DNA of 64,000 nucleotides from Thermohalobaculum sp039513195. GTDB taxonomy: Bacteria > Pseudomonadota > Alphaproteobacteria > Rhodobacterales > Rhodobacteraceae. Every line of letters starts with the position of its first letter. Position 1 is the stretch's first letter. Under the pieces are notes generated by a model. That model was not told where the DNA came from and did not search any database. It saw only the letters and a program-made list of their open reading frames with translations. The DNA lies in NCBI GenBank assembly GCA_039513195.1, contig JBCCRM010000004.1, positions 141,153-205,152 of the forward strand. The letters run 5' to 3'. Shown here one piece after another: positions 8,926-17,228 of this stretch. The position numbers were made by a program, and so were the translations under genes.

Positions 8926-9819
8926 TCAAGCCGTCGCAAAGCGCTGGCGAATGATCCCTTGAAAGGCTTCAACCGCCGGGATCACTCTGTCTCGATCCGC
9001 GATCACCATGCAGAGTGGCTTCACGATCTCCGGCTCCACCAGGGGCAAACGGACCAGATCGAAACTCGCGCCAAACGTCTCGCTCAGGATCTCCGGTGCG
9101 ATCGTCGCCGCGTTCCCATTCTTCGCCTGCAAAAGCGCAACGATGAACGAGTTCGTCTCCATCACCGGCTTTGGCGCAACGCAGGCAGCGGCGAAGGCCT
9201 CATCAACGATTTTGCGGTTCTGCATGTTGCGGGTGAGCAAGCACAGCGGAAACTCCGCGGCCTGCGCCCATGAAATCCGACCACGATGCGCACCGGCCAA
9301 ACCGGCCGGCACCAGCAACTCGTAGCGTTCCTCGTAGATTTGCTCGGCCCTGCTCGCGGCTGGGATCGAGCTTTCCTGATAGGTGATCCCGACATCCAGC
9401 GAGAAATCCTGCAATCCCTGCGCGATCTCGCCAGCCGACCGCGAATAGACCTGAACGGCAACGGATTCATAGGATTTTTGGAGTTCCGCAGCGATACCGC
9501 CGGCGAAGGCCAGCGCTGTCGGTACGGCACCAACGACTAGATCGCCGGTCAACGCGCCCCGCGCCAGATCGATTTCCTGGCGCAACCCTCGGGCGTCGGC
9601 GCTCATGATGCGGGCCCATTTAACGGCGATTTCGCCTTCATGGGTAAATCCCATGAAGCGGTTGCCGCGCATGACGACGGGGGCGCCCAAAGCCTCTTCT
9701 AGGTTCCGGATCCGCGCCGAAAATGCGGGCTGGGAAATGCCGCATTCTGCTGCGGCCCGGGCGAAATGCTTGTGGCGGGCGAGCGCTGCAAGCAGTTCCA
9801 TATCTCTCAAATCTGGCAT
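8926..9819 (-). CDS. LysR-family regulator, probably of the formate dehydrogenase operon
   Basis: Transcription factor with an N-terminal winged helix-turn-helix (ELLAALARHKHFARAAAECG, SQPAFSARIRNLEEALG) and a LysR substrate-binding domain. 297 residues from the ATG at 9819 (MPDLRDMELL); a longer in-frame start at 9918 is less likely because LysR proteins usually begin a few residues before this helix. It sits about 90 bases upstream of the beta subunit gene on the same strand, the usual place of FdsR-type regulators, so control of formate dehydrogenase is a reasonable inference. Confidence 0.88.
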   Translation of the reverse strand: MPDLRDMELLAALARHKHFARAAAECGISQPAFSARIRNLEEALGAPVVMRGNRFMGFTHEGEIAVKWARIMSADARGLRQEIDLARGALTGDLVVGAVPTALAFAGGIAAELQKSYESVAVQVYSRSAGEIAQGLQDFSLDVGITYQESSIPAASRAEQIYEERYELLVPAGLAGAHRGRISWAQAAEFPLCLLTRNMQNRKIVDEAFAAACVAPKPVMETNSFIVALLQAKNGNAATIAPEILSETFGASFDLVRLPLVEPEIVKPLCMVIADRDRVIPAVEAFQGIIRQRFATA

Positions 9820-9974
9820 GACATCCCATGGGATACGGCGGAGAGCCGCACCACAATGGCGAATGCCGTCCCGAATTGCATTCAAAATGACGAAGTCTGC
9901 GGCTGGCCCTGGTCGCACCAGCGCCGAGCGTCGCAGCGGCGCGCGTGCTGCGCCGCTGCCAGGCCAGGGTGTTG

Positions 9975-10526
9975 TCAGCCGGACGCGTCGACCACCGGTT
10001 CCGGCCGAATGATCTCGGGCCCCAGCGTTTCGATCACCGAGCGGGCATCGTAGGCCGCTGCATCTTCAGCGGGCTTTTCCCCCTCGAAAACCAAGATGTT
10101 GGCAAAGGCCTCATATCGGGTGATCGGACGGGTCGAGACCGATCCACCAAAGCCCCCGAAAAAACCGTGCCGGAATCCGGAGCGGAAAAAGAACGGCCCG
10201 AACCCCGTGGAGCCAAATCCCGTCGAAAACGAACGAAACCGCGTCTGTGCTTCCGTGTCTTGGTCGGCGACTTTGAACCAATCCCCCTCGGCGGCAAGGG
10301 TCACCTCGGCCGCCCGGTAGAGAAGGTAGGTCTCGACCGTATCTCGGGAGGTCCGTGTGTTGCCGCTGAAAGTGACCTGGAAGCGGTTCTCCTCAATCGC
10401 CTTATCGGCATAGCCATCGCGCTCGATCGCCGGCGCGTAGCGCGTCGGACCAGTGCAAGCCGCCAGCGCTGCCAGCAAGACCACACCGAACCCAATCCCA
10501 CGAATTCCTCGGACCATTTCCAACAT
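9975..10526 (-). CDS. CC0125/CC1285-family lipoprotein
   Basis: 183-residue outer-envelope lipoprotein of unknown role. The signal peptide ends in the lipobox LAAC with Cys24 as lipidation site. The conserved block is visible as GYADKAIEENRFQVTFSGN, followed by TSRDTVETYLLYRAAEVTL and DWFKVADQDTE; this block defines the alphaproteobacterial CC0125/CC1285 family. A Phe/Gly-rich middle (about 95-130) is a local feature. It stands alone between the LysR gene and a cysteine-motif protein. I recognise the family from the conserved block only. Confidence 0.82.
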   Translation of the reverse strand: MLEMVRGIRGIGFGVVLLAALAACTGPTRYAPAIERDGYADKAIEENRFQVTFSGNTRTSRDTVETYLLYRAAEVTLAAEGDWFKVADQDTEAQTRFRSFSTGFGSTGFGPFFFRSGFRHGFFGGFGGSVSTRPITRYEAFANILVFEGEKPAEDAAAYDARSVIETLGPEIIRPEPVVDASG

Positions 10527-10644
10527 CCCAATGTTTCGAACGTAACTCTACGAGATGGGGGAATTCTTCGCCAATCAAAGCTCCGCGAGCGACAGACGCG
10601 AAAGCCGCGCGCCGGTTCCGCCAAAGTGAGGCCGGGACGATACG

Positions 10645-11151
10645 CTATTCGTGGGAGGGGATCAGCGGTGATTGACCGACCTCCGCCGCTCTTGGTCCCA
10701 GTGACGCGCTGAGCACGGCCATCGCCTCCAACAGCGGCGCCGTTGCATTCCCCTCGCAAAGCAGCATCGCATGGGTTTCCGCGACGCTGCGTTGCCGGCA
10801 GCGCAATGCCGCCAGAACACCTATGAACTGCCTTTCATGCTGACTCAGCCCAAGCGCACATTGCGGACAGCACGGGTTGTTGAAGGAAAACGTCGACTTT
10901 CGGCTCGTCCGCATCGCTTGTATTGCCGCGAGGATCCGCCACGCGACATCAAGGCCATGCTGCGGATGAAATCGCCGCTGAGCATCCTGTAGCGCGGCAA
11001 TCCAAGAATGACTTTCCGGAACGGCAAAGGTCTGGAAGAAAAGCCTGGCGGAATGGAGGACGTCTTGCTCCGCCCGATCGAGCCGTGCCTCTCTCACCGA
11101 AACGGCTGCAGTGACATGGGTGCCCTTGCAAGTATCACCCATGACTGGCAA
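10645..11151 (-). CDS. Unknown protein with a Cys-Cys-x-x-Cys motif
   Basis: 168 residues, no signal peptide or membrane helix. The central element NPCCPQCALGLSQHERQF looks like a small metal- or thiol-binding knuckle, and two further cysteines follow (LRCRQR, LLCEGN). The C-terminal third is Ala/Leu-rich and probably helical. I do not recognise the family. The gene is transcribed in the same direction as the tonB operon but is separated from it by a clear terminator, so it is an independent unit. Confidence 0.6.
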   Translation of the reverse strand: MPVMGDTCKGTHVTAAVSVREARLDRAEQDVLHSARLFFQTFAVPESHSWIAALQDAQRRFHPQHGLDVAWRILAAIQAMRTSRKSTFSFNNPCCPQCALGLSQHERQFIGVLAALRCRQRSVAETHAMLLCEGNATAPLLEAMAVLSASLGPRAAEVGQSPLIPSHE

Positions 11152-11426
11152 CTCCCAGCGCTGTAAGCGTGGCTTCGCCGTTGGATTTCTCCGATCCGAC
11201 TGGTTCCTCTGCCGTCATTCCGGTCTCCAATCCCCGCCTTTGCGTGGGTGTCGCAACAGGGCTGCCAGAGTTGAAAATTGCACCGGGTTACTGCGCCGCA
11301 CGCCTCACTAGGTCGAAATTTCCTGAGCGAAACAGTCGGAGAAAGCAAGCGCCTATATCAATTCCATACCGCGACAAAAACACGCCTGACGGGGCGTGCG
11401 CCCTTGGTTCCCGTCCGGTCGGGGAT
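11152..11426. other. Intergenic segment between tonB and the Cys-motif gene
   Basis: 275 bases without a coding region. It holds the rho-independent terminator of the tonB operon (11376-11398, minus strand) and must contain the promoter of the minus-strand gene starting at 11151. No operator could be recognised. Confidence 0.5.
11376..11398 (-). terminator. Rho-independent terminator of the tonB operon
   Basis: On the minus strand CACGCC, loop CCGTCA, GGCGTG forms a 6-bp GC-rich stem directly followed by TTTTTG. It lies 28 bases beyond the tonB stop codon and marks the end of the exbBD-tonB operon. Confidence 0.8.
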
Positions 11427-12989
11427 TTAGCGAAGATCGAAGCTGATCGGCACGACGACTTCCAACCGGGAAAGGCCGATATCGTCGGGAAGCGGAGGAA
11501 GTTGCCCGACACGGCCGAGGATCTCTAAGATCTCTTTGTCAAGCAGATCGTGCCCGGCACTCTGCTGCAATTTCGACGTCACGATCTGCCCGGTCGCATC
11601 GACGATGAAATAGAGCTGCCCCGTGCCCTCCTGCCGGCGGGATCTGGCGCGGCGCGGATAGCGCTTGTGCCGAGAGAGAATTGCTTGCAACTGCGCGACA
11701 TAGTCACGTTTTGCGCCAGGATTTCCGCCAGATGTGGCACGAGCCGCCTGCCCGGTATTCGTGGCATTGCCCGAGACGCCGGCCTCGCCGCTGCCCTCGG
11801 TATCTTGCTGGACAGGCGTCGCTTCGCCCGACGGCAAGGCCGCTTGGCGCTGCTCTTCTTTTTTCCGCTCCGCTTCGCGCGCCGCTTCACGCTGTTGCGC
11901 GCGCTCCCTCCGCTCGCGCTCGGCTTGGCGGCGCTGTTTTACCCATTCCGGCACCTCAGGTTTCGCGCGCGGCATCGGGGCAAAGGCACCCGGTTCGGCT
12001 GCCTCGGCGACATCGGGTGTCCTGGCTTCGGCGGTGAGAGCTTCGACCGGCTGATCCGGCGTCAGAGCGGCGATCTGTTCGGCGGGCTCTGCGTCCTCCA
12101 CCTCTACGGTTTCAGGCAGCTCCGCCTCCACCGGTGCGACTGGCTCTGCCACAAGCACTTCGGTCGGATCGGGTTCGGTCGCATCAGCCTCGGTCAATTC
12201 GGGTTCGTCCGGACGTTCGACCGGCAGAGCCTCGGTCGGCGCCACATCCGCTTCTGCAACGGGCGCCGTTTCTACGGTCGCGACCGGTATGGCAGTGTCG
12301 GCGATCGCTTCCTGTACCTCGGGCGGCGGCTCGACCGAGGTGTCCGGAAGGGGTTCCGCCGCCGTGTCGGCGGGGTTTAGAGGCACATTATCGACCGTTT
12401 CGGTTTCCACCGCATCCACTTCCGACACCGGGGCCGCCCTCGCGATGTCCGGTGCGTCCTCTGTCAGGATCGGCTCGCCCAGCTCGGTCTCGACCACGGC
12501 CTCTGCGGGTGCCACAGCGGCGGGCGTTGCGGCAGCCGCCGCCGATTGCGCTGCCTCCGGCACGGCGGCGACCGTCTGATCTGGCGCCGAGGCGGTCTGC
12601 AGCTCGGCGGGCGGGCTGGTTGCATCAGCAGCCGTGACCGGCTCCACAGCGGCCGCGGGCACAGGCTCTGCCGCCTGCACCTCGGACCGCGCAACCTCTT
12701 GCGGGGGTGTCTCACTCTGGGCTTCCGGCTCGGCCGCCTCCGCAATCTCGGGCTCCGCCGCCTCGGGCTCTACCCGATCGGGCGTTTCGTCCGGCGCGAC
12801 GTCGGGGACAACCGGTGCCGCCCGCCCCGGTGCCCCACCGGCCGCACCCAACGATATGTCGAGACCGCCGACGCCAGCGCCGATGGCGCCAGACCGATCG
12901 GGCACCCAGAACACCGCAATAGCGACCAACAGATGCAAGATCGTGGCGCCGGCGGCGGCGGGTAACAAATGACGGGTTCGGATTTCCAT
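11427..12989 (-). CDS. tonB: TonB energy transducer with long acidic linker
   Basis: Couples the proton-motive force harvested by ExbBD to outer-membrane receptors. 520 residues, much longer than Escherichia coli TonB. A single N-terminal membrane anchor (about 9-29) is followed by a roughly 310-residue Ala/Pro/Glu/Val-rich periplasmic linker, a Lys/Arg/Glu-rich segment with RREAERRERAQQREAAREAE-like composition near 350-385, and a C-terminal TonB domain (AILSRHKRYPRRARSR, GTGQLYFIVDATGQIV, LQQSAGHDLLDKEILEIL). Its start overlaps the preceding exbD stop by one base (TGATG). The long linker suits a wide periplasm. It is the last gene before a terminator. Confidence 0.93.
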   Translation of the reverse strand: MEIRTRHLLPAAAGATILHLLVAIAVFWVPDRSGAIGAGVGGLDISLGAAGGAPGRAAPVVPDVAPDETPDRVEPEAAEPEIAEAAEPEAQSETPPQEVARSEVQAAEPVPAAAVEPVTAADATSPPAELQTASAPDQTVAAVPEAAQSAAAAATPAAVAPAEAVVETELGEPILTEDAPDIARAAPVSEVDAVETETVDNVPLNPADTAAEPLPDTSVEPPPEVQEAIADTAIPVATVETAPVAEADVAPTEALPVERPDEPELTEADATEPDPTEVLVAEPVAPVEAELPETVEVEDAEPAEQIAALTPDQPVEALTAEARTPDVAEAAEPGAFAPMPRAKPEVPEWVKQRRQAERERRERAQQREAAREAERKKEEQRQAALPSGEATPVQQDTEGSGEAGVSGNATNTGQAARATSGGNPGAKRDYVAQLQAILSRHKRYPRRARSRRQEGTGQLYFIVDATGQIVTSKLQQSAGHDLLDKEILEILGRVGQLPPLPDDIGLSRLEVVVPISFDLR

Positions 12990-13408
12990 CAGGACCCATC
13001 ATCCATTTTCGGCACGGTCATCAACCGCACCGTCTTGATGCCCGCAATGCGCAGTTTCTCCAGCAAAGCGACAACAGCAGGCGCCGAGGCACGACCGTCC
13101 GATTTGATCCGCAGGTCGCCGCCCTCGGCCTCTTCGATCTGCGCCAGAAGGTCGGCTTCGCTCACCAAGACACCGTTCAGGGCGAGCTCCCCCTCGGCCC
13201 CGATCGAAACCAAGAACCCCTCCGTCGCTGGCGCACCATCGCTCGCCGACCTGGGCGGCAGGATCTCGAAAGGATCGGCCGCGGACAGCCTGCCAACCAC
13301 CATGAAGAAGATCAGCAAAAGGAAGACGATATTGATCAGCGGCAAAACCCGGTCGTCGTCGTCGGTCTTTCGGCGTGCGGGGCGCTTGCGGCGCATCGAA
13401 GACGACAT
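12989..13408 (-). CDS. exbD: ExbD-type biopolymer transport protein (second copy)
   Basis: 139 residues starting MSSSMRRKRPARRK. One membrane helix (INIVFLLLIFFMVVGRL) preceded by the conserved polar stretch DDRVLPLIN; in ExbD the usual Asp of this helix carries the proton, whereas here the segment reads PLINIVFLLL, so the Asp seen in the sister copy (PLIDVVFILL) is replaced by Asn. The periplasmic domain is complete. The two exbD genes are adjacent and may form a mixed dimer in the ExbB pentamer. A longer in-frame reading to 13693 overlaps the sister gene and was not used. Confidence 0.9.
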   Translation of the reverse strand: MSSSMRRKRPARRKTDDDDRVLPLINIVFLLLIFFMVVGRLSAADPFEILPPRSASDGAPATEGFLVSIGAEGELALNGVLVSEADLLAQIEEAEGGDLRIKSDGRASAPAVVALLEKLRIAGIKTVRLMTVPKMDDGS

Positions 13409-13410
13409 GC

Positions 13411-13827
13411 TCACCGCCCCGGCATCAGGGCGACATTGATAGCGCCCGCCGCGGCAAGCCGATCCAGAAGCCCGACCATCCGCTGCATATCCACGTCGTT
13501 CGCTGGTCGGACCAGGATCCGCTGGTCCGGTTTCGCGCTGAGCCGATCCGCGATGCGAGCCTCCAACTCCTCTTGGGTCAGCCGTTCGCCGGAGAGCCGG
13601 GGCCCAGCTTCGGTCAGGTCGACGAGCAAAGCGCCCTCGACGCTGCTGGCTTGGCCTGGCTGTCCGGAGGAGCTCAGCCGGATCGAGCGCCAATCGAGGA
13701 AGCTGGACGCAAGCATGAAGAACACCAGCAGGATGAAGACGACGTCGATCAGTGGTGTCATCGAGATCTTGAGCCGACGACGCCGGCCCCTAGCCAACCG
13801 TGGCTCGCTGGAGCTGTGGGCGATCAT
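13411..13827 (-). CDS. exbD: ExbD-type biopolymer transport protein (first copy)
   Basis: 138 residues from the ATG at 13827 (MIAHSSSEPRLARGRRRR); an in-frame start at 13851 is possible. The transmembrane helix carries the canonical proton-relay aspartate (MTPLIDVVFILLVFFMLASS), and the periplasmic domain ends with the usual VALMPGR-like strand. It overlaps the end of exbB by 38 bases and lies two bases upstream of the second exbD. Together with ExbB it powers TonB. Confidence 0.92.
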   Translation of the reverse strand: MIAHSSSEPRLARGRRRRLKISMTPLIDVVFILLVFFMLASSFLDWRSIRLSSSGQPGQASSVEGALLVDLTEAGPRLSGERLTQEELEARIADRLSAKPDQRILVRPANDVDMQRMVGLLDRLAAAGAINVALMPGR

Positions 13828-14698
13828 GATTTGCACTCCGCTCCTCGGCATCGAGTCTCGATGCGGGCGTGTCTGCTGCCGTCGACCAATCCGTCGCGAA
13901 GAACCCCGCGAGGCTGGTGTCGATCACGTGCTCTTGCCGCTCGATGCGCCGTTCGAACCAATTGACCGCAGCAACGACAGGGATCGCGACGGCAAGACCC
14001 ACGGCGGTGGTCAGCAAGGCCTCCCAGATGCCGCCCGACAGGATTGCCGGATCGACCTGGCTGCCCGCGGCCTCGAGCTGCGAGAACGCTTCGATCATGC
14101 CCAGGACGGTGCCGAACAGGCCCAACAGAGGCGCTAGCGATGCAATCACCTCCAGCGGGCGCATCCAACTGCGCAAGGCTTCCAACCGCTCGGAGGCGGC
14201 GCGGAAGCACTCCTCCCGGATTTTCGCCTCGCGCACCCCGCGCACCTGCTCTCTTATCGCCAGCGCGAGAACCTCGCTCGCGGGGCTGCGCGACGCCCGA
14301 GCCCGCTGCAGCGCCTCTGCGACACGGCCATCGCGATAGAGCGCCAGCGCCGCGCGGGCATTGCGGCCGTCGCGAACACCGCTCGCGGCGAACTGCCAGA
14401 GCTTTGCGAGGACAATCGCCAGCGCGAGAACAGAGAGCACGAGGAGCAGCACTACAACGGGACCGCCCGCCGCTACCAGGTCCGCCGCATCCAGCAACGC
14501 CGAAAGCGCTTGCCCGGCCTCGTTCGGAAGACCGTCGGCGGGCGCGTCGGCCAAAACATCGGCCGGCACATCCCCGCCGACCAAGTCTGATCCCTCAGGC
14601 AGATCACCCTCTGCCGCCAGCGGGCCCTCGGCCGGGGCCCCCACAGGCGCGTCTTCAGCGTTTGGATCGCTTGGGGCCTGTGCAACTGCATCCGTCAT
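13790..14698 (-). CDS. exbB: ExbB/TolQ/MotA-family proton channel protein
   Basis: 302 residues. An unusual acidic, Pro/Ala/Asp-rich N-terminal extension of about 60 residues precedes the first membrane helix (PVVVLLLVLSVLALAIVLAK). Then come the cytoplasmic loop and the two conserved channel helices (LEVIASLAPLLGLFGTVLGM and LLTTAVGLAVAIPVVAAVNW), which contain the typical GLFGTVLGM and TTAxGLxxAIP motifs. It forms the pentameric ExbB scaffold for the ExbD pair encoded next. Confidence 0.93.
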   Translation of the reverse strand: MTDAVAQAPSDPNAEDAPVGAPAEGPLAAEGDLPEGSDLVGGDVPADVLADAPADGLPNEAGQALSALLDAADLVAAGGPVVVLLLVLSVLALAIVLAKLWQFAASGVRDGRNARAALALYRDGRVAEALQRARASRSPASEVLALAIREQVRGVREAKIREECFRAASERLEALRSWMRPLEVIASLAPLLGLFGTVLGMIEAFSQLEAAGSQVDPAILSGGIWEALLTTAVGLAVAIPVVAAVNWFERRIERQEHVIDTSLAGFFATDWSTAADTPASRLDAEERSANHDRPQLQRATVG

Positions 14699-14707
14699 CT
14701 GGGCCCC

Positions 14708-15124
14708 TCAGCTAATGAAGTCCGCCGGCGCGCGCGACGTCGTCTCGATCATGTCGAGACATGTGGTCGGATCCACACCGTCCGCTTTGCAGCTCAGAAC
14801 ATCGTTGACGAGAATGCGCCCGATGGCGTCGCAAGAGAGCCCATCGATGCCAAACACCTTCACGCTTGTTTTGCCGACCCGCAGAGGCGCCATCTCCACC
14901 GCCAGGCGGCGTGCAATCACGCCTTCTACGTCGAACAAGACGAGGTCGAGCGACAAGCTGTCGAAAGCGGTGCCGGATCCGTTTTCTATCAAGATAAAGG
15001 CTTGGCAGGCGTCGCTCTGCGCCTCTAGCTTGTTCAGTTCGATCTTCACCCGGTTCTCTTCCGCGCCGACTGAAAGCGGAACCAAACAGGCAAAAGCCAG
15101 ACATAGGAAGACTTTGGGCGTCAT
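14708..15124 (-). CDS. Periplasmic protein of the exbBD-tonB locus, function unknown
   Basis: 138 residues with a cleavable signal peptide (about 1-20, ending SVGAEE). The mature part has four cysteines (DACQAF, LSCDAIG, LSCKADG, TTCLDM), suggesting two disulfides, and a beta-rich pattern (AFILIENGSGTAFDSLSLDL). It overlaps the upstream membrane-protein gene by four bases and is nine bases from exbB, so it belongs to the operon. I do not know the family; homologues seem to accompany tonB loci in alphaproteobacteria. Confidence 0.75.
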   Translation of the reverse strand: MTPKVFLCLAFACLVPLSVGAEENRVKIELNKLEAQSDACQAFILIENGSGTAFDSLSLDLVLFDVEGVIARRLAVEMAPLRVGKTSVKVFGIDGLSCDAIGRILVNDVLSCKADGVDPTTCLDMIETTSRAPADFIS

Positions 15125-15654
15125 CGACTGCTCCTTGCAACGGCGAATTTGATGGGCGCGGCCGGTGCGTCGTCCTCAAGTTCGGCGAGCCTTTCTTCGA
15201 GAGCCGCGATACGCGCCTCCAGCTCTTCGATCCTGGTATCTGGCGTGCCTTTGACCCTTGTGGCGATTCTTCCTGCAGCCGCCACGGCAGAGGTCCGCAG
15301 CACCTGATATCTTTCGCGAACGAGCTGGCGCAGCAATGTCCATCGGACCCAACTTATGGACAGATGGCGTCGCAGCCATACCGCGAGCCCATCGAGCTGG
15401 CGAGGCGAGACGGCGGCGATGCCCCAGCCAAGTACCGTCGCGGCGCCCATCCAGATCACCAGCGCCGCGAGGTCGCCGACGACGATCAGTGGTACGGCGG
15501 GCGCAAAGACAGCGGTGCGCGCCAGGAAGGTCCACCGCCGCTTTTCGAGCGGGGGCCGCCGGAACACGCGACGCCGCTTGGCATCCGTCGCAGCCAGATA
15601 GCCGATCCCGAGTGTCGAGACCGCCAGCGCAACGATGGTCCAAATAGCCGTCAT
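15121..15654 (-). CDS. Two-helix membrane protein with C-terminal coiled coil, function unknown
   Basis: 177 residues from the ATG at 15654, which overlaps the PepSY gene stop by four bases (ATGA); the longer in-frame reading to 15852 is antisense-like inside that gene. Two or three hydrophobic segments lie in the first half (WTIVALAVSTLGIGYLA; TAVFAPAVPLIVVGDLAALV). The end forms a strong heptad coiled coil (RIEELEARIAALEERLAELE). The position inside the receptor-TonB operon suggests an envelope role in metal uptake. No known family was recognised. Confidence 0.75.
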   Translation of the reverse strand: MTAIWTIVALAVSTLGIGYLAATDAKRRRVFRRPPLEKRRWTFLARTAVFAPAVPLIVVGDLAALVIWMGAATVLGWGIAAVSPRQLDGLAVWLRRHLSISWVRWTLLRQLVRERYQVLRTSAVAAAGRIATRVKGTPDTRIEELEARIAALEERLAELEDDAPAAPIKFAVARSSR

Positions 15655-17219
15655 TCGGCGGGCTCCGGCACCCAGGCCTGCGTCTCGGCCTTGCGGCGGG
15701 GCCACCAAAGCGCCGCCACGCCCAAACCAAGCAAAAGCAGATCGATGCTCAGCACCGCTGCCTGACCGTCGAGGAGCGCCTCGCTCCAACTCGTGCCTCC
15801 GGTGAGGTGACGCAGCAGCGGCAAGCCGAGGCACAAGGCGCCAAGCAGCCAACAGTATCGCTCACTCGGGTCCCGGCGGCCGCAACCCATGGCGATCAGA
15901 ACAACGCAAGCGAGAACGAAGCTCGCGGGTGTCCACCAGATCGGATCGCCTGCAGGTAAGGTCACGAAAAAGCCAACCGCGGATCCAAGCAGAGCCAAGG
16001 GCAGCCCCCAGATCGTGACGGTCACGGCCCGTCCGACATGCCGCCAGGCCATAACGTCTTGACGGCGTTTCACCCACATCTGCATGCCGGTAGCGATGAC
16101 ATAAGCCATGGCGGCCCCCAGCGCGAGCCAAGCCGTCTTGGAAGCGAGGCCCGCGAAATTGCCGAAATGGAGCGGTGCCATCAGCGACACGGCGACGGCA
16201 CCTGCCGATGGCTGGGTTCCGATAATGGGCTTTGTGCCGAGAAACCCGCGCGTCACCCCATCGAACAAATGCCTAGTTCCGGTAAGGTGACCACCCGATG
16301 GCCCGTGGAACACCGTGACCTTGGCGCCGGCCGTGCCGTAGCCTGCTATGCGCACGGAGACCGGCCCGGACCCGGCACGATCGGTACTGTCCCAAACGAT
16401 GTAGTCCAGGCTCGCGAGCGGCGACGGCGAGGTATCCGCAAGTTCTTCCTGACCGACAACGGTCTGGATGAGTGCCTCTTGGTCGCCGCCGAACGCGACC
16501 ATTGCGACCACTGGCAAGCCCAGTGACAGCGCGAAGCTGAAGAACGCCCCGGTGAAGGCCAGCAAGAAGCTGAAGGGCAGTCCCCAGCTCGCCGCCAGGA
16601 CATGGCGGTCTCGGGCGCCGACCAGGCGAGCGTCCCCCCGCGGCGCAACGAAGATGTCCCGGATCAAATGCCTGTGTATCAACAGCCCGGAAACCCCGGC
16701 CACCATCATCGCCAGGCCGAGGACTCCAGTTAGCAGCAACCCCCAAGGCGCCGGGACATACAACTGCACATGGAGATCGACCAAGAACCGCTTCAAAGCC
16801 AAGCCAAATTCTTGCTGCCGCACCTCGGTACGGAAGCCCTCTCGTTCCGACAGCACTTCGCCGGTCAGGGGCGAGACGTGATAGACGACAGTGTAATCCT
16901 CGACGTTGCCGCTCTCTGGGTCCGTCCGGTGAGTATGAAAACCGAAACGGAGCGCCCCGGTGGCCGTCTTCGAGATGCTCACCTCCTCAAGAAGCGAGGG
17001 ATCTACGCTGCGCGCGAGCTGGCGCAAATGCCGATCTACCGGTTCAGAGATCGTGCGCCCGGTCTCTGCCCCGCCTTGCGACCACGTCCCGATCTCGTCC
17101 GCAAAGACCGCAATCGCGCCCGTCAGGACGACCGCATATAACAGCAAGCCGAGGACTGCCCCCGACCAGCCATGGATCGCAACGAGGCGCTTCGTCTTTG
17201 CCTGTGGCAGCGTGAGCAT
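15651..17219 (-). CDS. PepSY-domain iron-uptake membrane protein
   Basis: 522-residue inner-membrane protein of the PepSY_TM (PiuB-like) family, found next to siderophore receptors and thought to act as reductase or in release of iron at the inner membrane. It has four to seven transmembrane helices, beginning with the conserved HGWSGAVLGLLLYAVVLTG segment, a PepSY-like region (YTVVYHVSPLTGEVLSER), and the typical LVDLHVQLYVPAPWGLLLTG and LHFGNFAGLASKTAWLALG blocks with conserved His residues likely to bind haem or metal. It is nine bases downstream of the small membrane protein gene. Confidence 0.88.
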   Translation of the reverse strand: MLTLPQAKTKRLVAIHGWSGAVLGLLLYAVVLTGAIAVFADEIGTWSQGGAETGRTISEPVDRHLRQLARSVDPSLLEEVSISKTATGALRFGFHTHRTDPESGNVEDYTVVYHVSPLTGEVLSEREGFRTEVRQQEFGLALKRFLVDLHVQLYVPAPWGLLLTGVLGLAMMVAGVSGLLIHRHLIRDIFVAPRGDARLVGARDRHVLAASWGLPFSFLLAFTGAFFSFALSLGLPVVAMVAFGGDQEALIQTVVGQEELADTSPSPLASLDYIVWDSTDRAGSGPVSVRIAGYGTAGAKVTVFHGPSGGHLTGTRHLFDGVTRGFLGTKPIIGTQPSAGAVAVSLMAPLHFGNFAGLASKTAWLALGAAMAYVIATGMQMWVKRRQDVMAWRHVGRAVTVTIWGLPLALLGSAVGFFVTLPAGDPIWWTPASFVLACVVLIAMGCGRRDPSERYCWLLGALCLGLPLLRHLTGGTSWSEALLDGQAAVLSIDLLLLGLGVAALWWPRRKAETQAWVPEPAE

Positions 17220-17228
17220 CCGACGGCC

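Noticed and set aside
8926..9918. 330-residue version of the LysR protein
   Set aside because: Adds 33 residues before the helix-turn-helix, unlike the family; the ATG at 9819 fits better.
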